From: Clostridiales bacterium
GTDB lineage: Bacteria > Bacillota > Clostridia > Oscillospirales > Oscillospiraceae
Direction: 5' to 3'
Length of the DNA stretch: 5,217 bases
NCBI GenBank assembly: GCA_021205375.1
Contig: JAJPXR010000241.1
Coordinates: 1 to 5,217, forward strand
The notes below the pieces were generated by a model that saw nothing but the letters and a program-made list of their open reading frames with translations, was not told where the DNA came from and did not search any database. Below are positions 1 through 4,563 of the stretch, in pieces. The position numbers and the translations under genes are program-made. The first letter of the stretch is position 1, and every line of letters begins with the position of its first letter.

Positions 1-785
1 AGCAGCCGCCGCAGGGTCTCCGGGGCCAGGTGGCGCTTGAGGGAGCCGCCCACGGCCACGGAGATGGAGCCTGTCTCCTCGGAAACGATGGCCACCACCG
101 CGTCGGTGTGCTCGGTGACGCCGATGCCCGCCCGGTGGCGGGTGCCCAGCTCCCGGCTGATGCTGGTGTTGCTGGACAGGGGCAGCACGCAGCCGCCCCC
201 CACGATGCGCCCGCTGCGGATGATGACAGCCCCGTCGTGGAGGGGGGCCTTGGGCCAGAAGATATTTTTCAGCAGCTCGGAGTTGACCTCCGCGTCCAGG
301 GCGGTGCCGCTTTTGATGCAGTCGTCCAGGATGCTGTCCCGCTCAAAGACGGTCAGTGCGCCGATTTTGTTTTTGGACATGGAAGCATAGGCGTCCACCA
401 GCTCGTTGATGGCCGCCTCGGTCTCGTCGGCGTGGTCCAGCCGCGTGTCGCTCCGGCCGAACATGGAGGAAAAGCCCCTTGTCCCCATCTGCTCCAAAAA
501 GTGGCGAATTTCCGGCTGAAACACCACGATCAGCGCCAAAAAGCCCAGCTCCAGGGCGTTGCTCAAAATAAAGCTGACCACATGGAGGTTCAGCAGACTG
601 GACACCCACATGATGCCCACCAAAGTGGCGATGCCTTTCAGCACCTGCCCGGTGTTGGAGTTGCGGGCCAGCAGCAGCACGCGGTAGATGACATAGGCCA
701 GGATACCGATGTCGATCAGGTCTGTGATTTGGATGGTCTTGATGTAGCCCAGGCACTGCTGGGCCACGCTGAGGATCGCTGTCAT
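1..785 (-). CDS. cdaA: Diadenylate cyclase CdaA (c-di-AMP synthase), C-terminus cut off by the window edge
   Basis: The protein condenses two ATP into the second messenger c-di-AMP at the cell membrane. 261 complete codons are visible; the family is usually about 270-285 aa, so only a short tail is missing. Residues about 20-40, 51-67 and 71-89 are hydrophobic and fit the three N-terminal membrane helices of CdaA. The DisA_N catalytic domain follows, with the DGA signature (LHDGAVII, D184-G185-A186) and the ATP-binding GTRHRAGIG segment (214-222), then a SEETGSISVA strand. The absence of a DNA-binding C-terminal region and the presence of membrane helices rule out DisA. The ATG at 785 is chosen because it begins the family-typical N-terminus; its ribosome site (GGTGA four nt upstream, or AGGG further up) is weak. 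In Firmicutes the usual downstream partners are cdaR and glmM, which would lie beyond the left edge (expected, not seen). Confidence 0.96.
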   Translation of the reverse strand, partial: MTAILSVAQQCLGYIKTIQITDLIDIGILAYVIYRVLLLARNSNTGQVLKGIATLVGIMWVSSLLNLHVVSFILSNALELGFLALIVVFQPEIRHFLEQMGTRGFSSMFGRSDTRLDHADETEAAINELVDAYASMSKNKIGALTVFERDSILDDCIKSGTALDAEVNSELLKNIFWPKAPLHDGAVIIRSGRIVGGGCVLPLSSNTSISRELGTRHRAGIGVTEHTDAVVAIVSEETGSISVAVGGSLKRHLAPETLRRL

Positions 786-826
786 AGGTTCACCATCCCT
801 GTTTCTCAATGTTCCGCGATTTGGCT

Positions 827-861
827 CTGCCTGCGCCCTGCCCCTGGCGGGGCGCAGGCAG
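827..861 (-). promoter_or_regulatory. 12-bp GC-rich stem-loop in the cdaA leader
   Basis: CTGCCTGCGCCC (827-838) pairs perfectly with GGGCGCAGGCAG (850-861), leaving an 11-nt loop. It lies between the predicted transcription start and the cdaA ATG. No T-tract follows on either strand, so it is not a simple intrinsic terminator. It could stabilise the leader, block part of it, or be one state of an attenuator; no known riboswitch consensus was recognised. Confidence 0.5.
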
Positions 862-870
862 CGAACTTGT

Positions 871-893
871 GTCTATACAGAATCAGTATAGAC
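871..893. promoter_or_regulatory. Perfect 8-bp inverted repeat over the cdaA -10 box (candidate operator)
   Basis: GTCTATAC (871-878) and GTATAGAC (886-893) are perfect inverted repeats separated by 7 bp (AGAATCA). The -10 hexamer lies inside the right arm and the predicted start point falls at about the left arm, the typical position for a repressor site. The half-site does not match an operator I can name with confidence, so the binding protein is unknown. As RNA only the part after the start site would be transcribed, so a DNA site is more likely than an RNA hairpin. Confidence 0.5.
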
Positions 894-913
894 GAATCAC
901 CGGCAAATGGCAA
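885..913 (-). promoter_or_regulatory. Sigma-A-type promoter of cdaA
   Basis: Read on the minus strand there is a -35 TTGCCA (908-913), exactly 17 bp of spacer, and a -10 TATACT (885-890). Both boxes match the housekeeping consensus at 5 of 6 positions. A start about 7 nt downstream would give a leader of roughly 90 nt before the cdaA ATG. Confidence 0.75.
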
Positions 914-948
914 GAGAATATCCTTGAATTTTCTGTGACAGGGCACAT

Positions 949-957
949 TTAATGGAA
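949..957. repeat. 9-bp direct repeat TTAATGGAA, left copy (possible target-site duplication)
   Basis: TTAATGGAA occurs here and again at 1174-1182, just outside the two ends of element A. The left copy is 3 bp before the chosen element border and the right copy 2 bp after it. Repeats of this size flanking an inverted-repeat element are what transposition would leave, but the match could be chance. Confidence 0.45.
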
Positions 958-960
958 TCT

Positions 961-1171
961 GACTATCCCTTTGATTCAACCATGCATCAGAAACCCCTCC
1001 GCCACCGCCTAAAGGCGGCGGCCCTCCTCCCCTTTCAGGGGAGGCAAGGGGGATACTGCTTATCGTCCGGCGACGGTTTTGTTCAACATGGGTGAGATGT
1101 TCAAAAGGGAAATCCCCCTTCTAGTCACTAATCACTAGCCACTAAAACTTGGCTGATTGAAAAGGATAACT
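961..1171. mobile_element. MITE-like element A (shortest copy, one degenerate arm)
   Basis: This non-coding element has imperfect terminal inverted repeats: TATCCCTTTGATTCAACC at 964-981 against GGCTGATTGAAAAGGATA at 1151-1168, 14 of 18 positions paired. The left side has the full double-hairpin arm (991-1052). The right side lacks the matching arm and instead holds three heptamers ending in CACTA (1124-1144). A short internal stretch (TTTTGTTCAAC, near 1077) resembles the TTTTGCTCAAA core of elements B and C and sets the same orientation. It encodes no transposase, and its right end is about 5 bp from the desulfurase stop codon. It accounts for most of the gap between the desulfurase and the cdaA promoter. 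Exact borders are uncertain by several bases. Confidence 0.7.
991..1052. repeat. Double-hairpin arm, left arm of element A (type 1)
   Basis: The arm begins AAACCCCTCC. A type-1 hairpin follows (1001-1022; GCCACCGCC, loop TAAA, GGCGGCGGC, one mismatch), then the constant hairpin CCTCCCCTTTCAGGGGAGG (1026-1044; 8-bp stem, TTC loop), then CAAGGGGG. Outer CCCCT and inner AGGGG can also pair and enclose both hairpins. Confidence 0.85.
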
Positions 1172-1173
1172 AA

Positions 1174-1182
1174 TTAATGGAA
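1174..1182. repeat. 9-bp direct repeat TTAATGGAA, right copy, containing the desulfurase stop codon
   Basis: This is the partner of the repeat at 949-957. On the minus strand it reads TTCCATTAA, the last two codons (Phe-His) and the stop of the cysteine desulfurase. If it is a target duplication, the element entered exactly at the 3' end of the gene and left the reading frame intact. Confidence 0.45.
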
Positions 1183-2313
1183 ATTAGCACTCCCGGTCAG
1201 CTCCGCCAGCGCCTCCGCCAGGCGGCGCACCTCCCATCCCCGGTTGAAGGCGGAAAAGCTGACGCGCACCGTCCCGGTGGTCAGGGTGCCGCCGCTCTCG
1301 TGGGCCAGAGGCGCACAGTGGTAGCCCGCCCGGACGCAGATGCCCCGGCTGCCCAGGGCGTTCCCCAGCGCCTCCACGTCGTGGGCCTTGGAGACCAGCG
1401 ACACCACCCCGCTTTGCAGCTCCGGGCAGGGGGACTCGATGGGGTAGAGGTCGGGCACGTCCCGCAGCGCCCGGACGAGCTGCCGCCGCAGGGCCTGCTC
1501 CCGCGCCCCGATGCGCTCCACGCCCACCGACTGCACAAACGTCATCCCGGCGGTCAGCCCCGCCGCGCCGGGGACGTTGTGGGTGCCGGCCTCCAACCGG
1601 TCGGGCAGGAAGTCCGGCATTTCCTGAAGTTTGGAATTGCTGCCCGTCCCCCCGGTCAGGAGGGGCAGCGGCTCCACCTCTGGGGCGCAGAGCAGCAGCC
1701 CCGTCCCCTGTGGGCCGTAAAGCCCCTTGTGACCGGGCATGGCGAGGTACGCCGCCCCCAGCGCCTCCATGTTCAGCGGCACCGTCCCGGCGGACTGGGC
1801 CGCGTCCACCACCAGCGGCACGCCGTATTGTTTGCACAGCCCGGCGATCTCCTCCAGGGGGAGGATGTAGCCGAACACGTTGGACACATGGCAGCACACC
1901 GCGAAGTCCGCCCCCGGCAGCAGCCGCGCAAACTCCGCCACCAGCTCCTCTGGGTGAAACAGGCGGCCCCGGGCCACGTCCACCTGCACCTCCGGCAGAC
2001 TGGACAGGGTGCGGGTGACGGCGTTGTGCTCGTAGCCGGAGATCACCGCCCGCCCGCCGCCTTGGGCCAGGGAGCGGATGGCGATGTTCAGGCCGTGGGT
2101 GGCGCTGGTGGTCAACACCACCTGCTCCGGTCCCGCCGCGCCAAAGAGCTTCGCTGCCGTCTCCCGGCAGCGAAACACTGTCTCCGCCGCCTGTGCCGCG
2201 GAGGGGTAGCCGCCCCGTCCGGGGCTGGCCAGCGTCCCCATGGCACGGGCCACCGCTTTGGCGACCGCCGGGGGCTTTTGCAGCGTGGTAGCGGCGCTGT
2301 CCAGAAAAATCAC
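1174..2313 (-). CDS. Class-V aminotransferase-fold cysteine desulfurase (selenocysteine lyase-like)
   Basis: This PLP enzyme is expected to take sulfur from cysteine (or selenium from selenocysteine), forming a persulfide on an active-site cysteine and releasing alanine. The 379-aa product has a near-complete domain: the N-terminal LDSAATT motif (4-10), TTSATHGLN phosphate-binding loop (68-76), EHNAV (95-99), VVDAAQSAG (168-176; D170 and Q173 contact PLP), the PLP lysine K196 in PGHKGLYGP, and the catalytic cysteine C333 in GYHCAPLAH. It resembles the small cysteine desulfurase subfamily found beside selenium genes (TIGR01977 type) more than IscS or SufS; this placement is from memory. The GTG at 2313 is chosen over in-frame upstream starts: it follows GGGAGG by 7 nt, begins directly at the family N-terminus, and overlaps the previous stop as GTGA. 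Earlier starts would run deep into the DUF3343 gene. Confidence 0.93.
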   Translation of the reverse strand: MIFLDSAATTLQKPPAVAKAVARAMGTLASPGRGGYPSAAQAAETVFRCRETAAKLFGAAGPEQVVLTTSATHGLNIAIRSLAQGGGRAVISGYEHNAVTRTLSSLPEVQVDVARGRLFHPEELVAEFARLLPGADFAVCCHVSNVFGYILPLEEIAGLCKQYGVPLVVDAAQSAGTVPLNMEALGAAYLAMPGHKGLYGPQGTGLLLCAPEVEPLPLLTGGTGSNSKLQEMPDFLPDRLEAGTHNVPGAAGLTAGMTFVQSVGVERIGAREQALRRQLVRALRDVPDLYPIESPCPELQSGVVSLVSKAHDVEALGNALGSRGICVRAGYHCAPLAHESGGTLTTGTVRVSFSAFNRGWEVRRLAEALAELTGSANFH

Positions 2314-2564
2314 AGGGCCACCTCCCGGTAGCTGCCGTCGCTCTCGGTGATGAACACCCGCGTGGGGGTCAGCCCTGCCCGCTTGAGGACGGTCAGCGCC
2401 GTGGTCAGGCTGCGTTGGGCGATTTTGACGCAGTGGCTGCACCCGGAGTCAGAGAGCTGCTGGGGGGAGCGCAGGATGTGCGCCCCGATGCCGGAGCGCT
2501 CCAGCGCCGCCTCCGTCCGCTGGGCGTAGGTCAGGCTCTTACAGACGATCAGATAATAAATCAA
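2310..2564 (-). CDS. DUF3343 small protein, putative sulfur/selenium carrier
   Basis: The 84-aa product resembles the DUF3343 family (PF11823, described as putative Se/S carrier protein-like). Visible features are a beta strand at the start (IYYLIVCKS, 2-10), a helix (LTYAQRTEAALERSG, 11-25) and a CxxC motif (GCSHC, C42 and C45) before an amphipathic helix; the strand-helix pattern fits a small ferredoxin-like fold. The two cysteines are the likely site for holding a persulfide or selenide (inference). It is the first gene of a pair with the cysteine desulfurase, overlapping by 4 nt, so it probably accepts or passes on the sulfur or selenium released by that enzyme. The start is a TTG with AAGGAG 8 nt upstream; no in-frame ATG or GTG exists nearby, and longer forms would run through the upstream hairpin. 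Confidence 0.85.
   Translation of the reverse strand: MIYYLIVCKSLTYAQRTEAALERSGIGAHILRSPQQLSDSGCSHCVKIAQRSLTTALTVLKRAGLTPTRVFITESDGSYREVAL
2321..2326 (-). promoter_or_regulatory. Ribosome binding site that sets the GTG start of the desulfurase
   Basis: GGGAGG on the minus strand lies 7 nt before the GTG at 2313, inside the last codons of the DUF3343 gene. Together with the 4-nt GTGA overlap it points to translational coupling of the two genes. Confidence 0.8.
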
Positions 2565-2572
2565 AACACCAT

Positions 2573-2578
2573 CTCCTT
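2573..2578 (-). promoter_or_regulatory. Ribosome binding site that sets the TTG start of the DUF3343 gene
   Basis: AAGGAG on the minus strand lies 8 nt before the TTG at 2564. The nearby ATG and GTG triplets are out of frame, so this site decides in favour of the rare TTG start. Confidence 0.8.
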
Positions 2579-2640
2579 TCAAAGCCCTTATTCCATCTAT
2601 ATGCAAGGATGGGATTGTTGTGTGCTGTCGAAAGGAGGGG

Positions 2641-2682
2641 ATAGAAAAGGCTCCGGGGGACCGCCCTCGGAGCCTTTTAACA
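2641..2682 (-). terminator. Strong stem-loop before the DUF3343-desulfurase unit (terminator or leader attenuator)
   Basis: AAAAGGCTCCG (2645-2655) pairs perfectly with CGGAGCCTTTT (2668-2678). The stem can extend inward by four more pairs, including one G-T, to an ACCG loop. On the minus strand the stem ends in TTTTCTAT, a modest T-tract. It lies about 80 nt upstream of the DUF3343 start, so it may stop read-through from ispF or sit in the leader of the unit. The plus strand also has TTTT after the stem, but no plus-strand gene leads to it. Confidence 0.6.
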
Positions 2683-2733
2683 TGCAATTTGCCGGGTATC
2701 TCTTTGAATCAACCTCATCGGTAATTTCAGCGC

Positions 2734-2791
2734 AAACCCCTCCACCATGCTTCGCATGGTCCCCCTCCCCTTTCAGGGGAGGCAAGGGGGG
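2734..2791. repeat. Double-hairpin arm, left arm of element B (type 2)
   Basis: AAACCCCTCC is followed by the type-2 hairpin (2744-2760; ACCATGC, loop TTC, GCATGGT) and then by the constant CCTCCCCTTTCAGGGGAGG hairpin (2764-2782) and CAAGGGGGG. It is identical to element A's arm outside the variable hairpin. Confidence 0.85.
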
Positions 2792-2901
2792 ATAGTGCTT
2801 GCTGTTTGGTTTGCATTTTTGCTCAAAAGAAACAGAATTTAGAATGTAATTCGCCCAATAGAGAAACATTCCTCTTAACAAAGTGCCTTTCGCAACTGAC
2901 C

Positions 2902-2965
2902 ACCCCTCTCGCCTCCCCTGAAAGGGGAGGAGGGCCGCCGCCTTTAGGCGGTGGCGGAGGGGTTT
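2902..2965. repeat. Double-hairpin arm, right arm of element B (type 1, inverted)
   Basis: The constant hairpin (2912-2930) appears in inverse orientation with a GAA loop. It is followed by the type-1 hairpin (2934-2955), whose reverse complement is identical to the 22 nt at 1001-1022, and then GGAGGGGTTT. Confidence 0.85.
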
Positions 2966-2989
2966 CCCGCCGGAATCATTGATAAGGTC

Positions 2990-3013
2990 GGTTTAAGGGT
3001 TTCCCCTCAAACC
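2990..3013 (-). other. Hairpin with GAAA tetraloop spanning the ispF stop codon
   Basis: On the minus strand GGTTTGAGGG pairs with CCCTTAAACC (10 pairs, one G-U) around a GAAA loop. The 5' arm contains the ispF stop TGA. No T-tract follows, so it is more like a 3'-end RNA structure than a classical terminator. Its 3' arm and loop are the outer end of element B. Confidence 0.5.
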
Positions 3014-3495
3014 TTTTCAATCAACGCCACGGCCTGAGCCGCCATGCCGGAGGAATCCCCGGTGAAGCCCAGCTTTTCCTCGGTGGTGGCCTTGACGTTG
3101 ACCCGGTCCGCCGGGATGCCCATGTGAGCGGCCAGATTTTCCCGCATTTGGGGGATGTAGGGAGCCAGCTTGGGTTTTTGGGCGATGACGGTGGCGTCTA
3201 CGTTCACCGGTTCGTACCCCGCCGCCCGGAGCTGTTCCATGGTTCGGTCCAGCAGCAGCAGACTGTCGATGCCCTCCAGGGCGGGGTCGCTGTCGGGGAA
3301 GGCTTTGCCGATGTCCCCCAGGCCCGCCGCGCCCAGCAGCGCGTCCATGACGGCGTGGGTCAGCACGTCCGCGTCGGAGTGGCCCAGCAGCCCCATCACC
3401 CAGGGGATGTCCACGCCGCCCAAAATCAGCTTTCGCCCGGTCACCAGACGGTGTACGTCGTAGCCCTGTCCAATTCTCAAACCTGTGCCTGACAT
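3007..3495 (-). CDS. ispF: 2-C-methyl-D-erythritol 2,4-cyclodiphosphate synthase
   Basis: This cytosolic enzyme cyclises CDP-methylerythritol 2-phosphate to MEcPP, releasing CMP, in the MEP isoprenoid pathway. The 162-aa length is normal. Signatures are RIGQGYDVHRL (7-17) with metal ligands D13 and H15, GHSDADV (38-44), the third metal ligand H47 in LTHAVMDALLG, DIGKAFPDSD (61-70), and the C-terminal block KATTEEKLGFTGD (135-147). Family members form trimers with active sites between subunits. The ATG at 3495 has GGAGG 10 nt upstream, inside ispD, and gives a 19-nt overlap with ispD. A TTG at codon 6 would start the protein exactly at RIGQGYDVH and overlap the ispD stop as TTGA, but it has a poorer ribosome site. 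The ATG is preferred. Confidence 0.96.
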   Translation of the reverse strand: MSGTGLRIGQGYDVHRLVTGRKLILGGVDIPWVMGLLGHSDADVLTHAVMDALLGAAGLGDIGKAFPDSDPALEGIDSLLLLDRTMEQLRAAGYEPVNVDATVIAQKPKLAPYIPQMRENLAAHMGIPADRVNVKATTEEKLGFTGDSSGMAAQAVALIEKV

Positions 3496-4211
3496 TGCAA
3501 AATCGCCTCCCCCATCGCCAAGTCGATTGGCGTGGTGATTTTCAGGTTCTCATAGGAGCCTGTTGTCAATGTAACGGTCATACCCAGGGCCTCCGCCGCC
3601 GAGCAGTCGTCGGTCAGGGGGATGCCCTGCTCCCGGCAGCGCTGGAGCGCCCCGGCGATGAACCCCGCCTGGAACACCTGGGGGGTCTGCACGGCATAGA
3701 GGGTGCTGCGGTCCAGCGTCCGCTGTACCTTGCCGTCCGCGGCCTGCTTGATGGTGTCCTTCACCGGGACGGCAGGGGCGGCAGCGCCGGTCTTGGCGGC
3801 GGTCTCCAGCACCTCCCGCAGAATCTCCTGGGAGACGAAGGGCCTGGCCCCGTCGTGGATGGCGGCCAGCTCCGCCTGGCGGGAGATCTCCCGCAGGCCC
3901 AGGCTCACCGATTCCGCCCGGTCACGCCCGCCCTTGACCACCTTCGTCACCTTGTCGATGGCGTACTGGGCGCACAGGTCGCTGATGGGGACAATTAAAT
4001 CCTCCCGCGTGACCACAACGATTTCGTCGATGAGCGGGCACTCTTGCAGCGCCAGCAGCGTCCGGGCCAGGACGGGCATTCCGCCCAGGTCGGTCAAAAT
4101 CTTGTCGATGCCCTGCATCCGGCTGGCGTTTCCCGCCGCCGGGACCACCGCCGCGCAGTAGGGGTGGCCCTCCGGCCCCCGGTGAAACAGTTTTGAAAAC
4201 AAACCGGCCAT
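3477..4211 (-). CDS. ispD: 2-C-methyl-D-erythritol 4-phosphate cytidylyltransferase
   Basis: The enzyme joins MEP and CTP to give CDP-methylerythritol and pyrophosphate, the step two before IspF. The 244-aa product has the nucleotidyltransferase loop AAVVPAAGNASRM (20-32), then K37 in the position of the CTP-binding lysine, GGRDRAESV (94-102), HDGARPFV (119-126), VPVKDT (148-153), TLDRSTLYAVQTPQVF (165-180; R168 in the conserved arginine position), TDDCSAAEALG (200-210) and ENLKITTPIDL (221-231; K224). About 15 extra residues precede the usual N-terminus. The loop reads AAGNASRM where many members have a glycine-rich form. Of three close ATGs (4226, 4217, 4211), the last is chosen because AGGAG lies 7 nt before it and only 1 nt before the second. 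The 3' end overlaps ispF by 19 nt, so the two are co-transcribed. No clear promoter lies between element C and this gene. Confidence 0.95.
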   Translation of the reverse strand: MAGLFSKLFHRGPEGHPYCAAVVPAAGNASRMQGIDKILTDLGGMPVLARTLLALQECPLIDEIVVVTREDLIVPISDLCAQYAIDKVTKVVKGGRDRAESVSLGLREISRQAELAAIHDGARPFVSQEILREVLETAAKTGAAAPAVPVKDTIKQAADGKVQRTLDRSTLYAVQTPQVFQAGFIAGALQRCREQGIPLTDDCSAAEALGMTVTLTTGSYENLKITTPIDLAMGEAILQCQAQV

Positions 4212-4218
4212 TGCCATT

Positions 4219-4223
4219 CTCCT
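4219..4223 (-). promoter_or_regulatory. Ribosome binding site that sets the ispD start
   Basis: AGGAG on the minus strand is 7 nt before the ATG at 4211, 1 nt before the ATG at 4217, and inside the reading frame begun at 4226. Only the 4211 start has proper spacing. Confidence 0.7.
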
Positions 4224-4271
4224 CATAAACCCGTTTTGCGGGGGTGTGCCGTTTACTCAGCCATGCGTTAG

Positions 4272-4331
4272 AAACCCCTCCGCCACCGCCTGCGGCGGCG
4301 GCCCTCCTCCCCTTTCAGGGGAGGCAAGGGG
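4272..4331. repeat. Double-hairpin arm, left arm of element C (type 1, short loop)
   Basis: AAACCCCTCC is followed by a type-1 hairpin with loop TGC instead of TAAA (4282-4302), then the constant hairpin (4306-4324) and CAAGGGG. Confidence 0.85.
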
Positions 4332-4441
4332 CAACTGCTTGTTGATAGGTTTCCTCTTTTTGCTCAAAGGGGCAAATTTTGAAACGAATTTGACTTCATA
4401 AAGCATCCTTTCCTTTAGCACCCATCCTTTCGCAATCCACC

Positions 4442-4500
4442 ACCCCTCTCGCCTCCCCTGAAAGGGGAGGGGGACCATGCGAAGCATGGTGGAGAGGTTT
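4442..4500. repeat. Double-hairpin arm, right arm of element C (type 2, inverted)
   Basis: The constant hairpin in inverse orientation (4452-4470) is followed by a type-2 hairpin (4474-4490; ACCATGC, loop GAA, GCATGGT) and GGAGAGGTTT. Confidence 0.85.
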
Positions 4501-4563
4501 CCGCTGGAATTAGCGATAAGGCTGATTCAAAGGGATAACCATAATTGCACATTGCTAATTATA

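Larger units (their letters stand above)
2697..3002. mobile_element. MITE-like element B (about 305 bp, both arms present)
   Basis: The left end is TATCTCTTTGAATCAACC (2697-2714); the right end is a diverged inverted copy near 2986-3002. Double-hairpin arms lie at 2734-2791 (type 2 hairpin) and 2902-2965 (type 1 hairpin) in inverted orientation. The AT-rich centre holds TTTTTGCTCAAAAG, also found in element C, and CCTTTCGCAA just before the right arm. No reading frame in it resembles a known protein. The right end touches the ispF stop codon. With the hairpin at 2641-2682 it accounts for nearly all of the gap between ispF and the DUF3343 gene. Confidence 0.75.
4247..4537. mobile_element. MITE-like element C (about 290 bp, both arms present)
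   Basis: The right end GGCTGATTCAAAGGGATA (4520-4537) is the clearest outer repeat of the family. The left end (GTTTACTCAGCC, from 4251) is its diverged inverted partner. Double-hairpin arms lie at 4272-4331 (type 1) and 4442-4500 (type 2), the reverse of the arrangement in element B. The centre shares TTTTTGCTCAAA and CCTTTCGCAA with element B in the same orientation. No protein-like reading frame is present. It fills the gap between carD and ispD; its right end is 26 bp from the carD stop. The left border is uncertain. Confidence 0.75.

Noticed and set aside
30..938. Long plus-strand reading frame opposite cdaA
   Set aside because: It is the antisense shadow of a clear CdaA gene, is low in complexity and rich in Gly/Ala/His, and runs through the cdaA promoter and leader hairpin.
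1177..2331. 384-codon plus-strand reading frame opposite the desulfurase
   Set aside because: High GC gives long open antisense frames. The minus strand carries all catalytic motifs and a proper ribosome site; this frame resembles nothing.
2590..2620. TATAGA near 2600 as the -10 of a promoter for the DUF3343 gene
   Set aside because: The only -35-like hexamer (TCGACA) would be about 24 bp away and there is no proper extended -10, so I do not call it.
2641..2682. T-box or SECIS element
   Set aside because: The stem contains GGGCGGT, which only loosely recalls a T-box bulge, and there is no specifier loop. Bacterial SECIS elements lie just after an in-frame UGA, which is not the case here.
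2597..2881. Small minus-strand reading frame through element B (94 codons)
   Set aside because: It translates the repeat arm (PPLPPLKGEGD-type peptide) and the hairpin; such frames are typical false predictions in repeats.
4257..4487. Small minus-strand reading frame through element C (76 codons)
   Set aside because: It again translates the repeat arms (VPLPFQGRREG-type peptide), with no conserved protein signal.
961..4537. CRISPR array
   Set aside because: The repeats are inverted hairpin pairs spaced by genes, not short direct repeats with uniform spacers.
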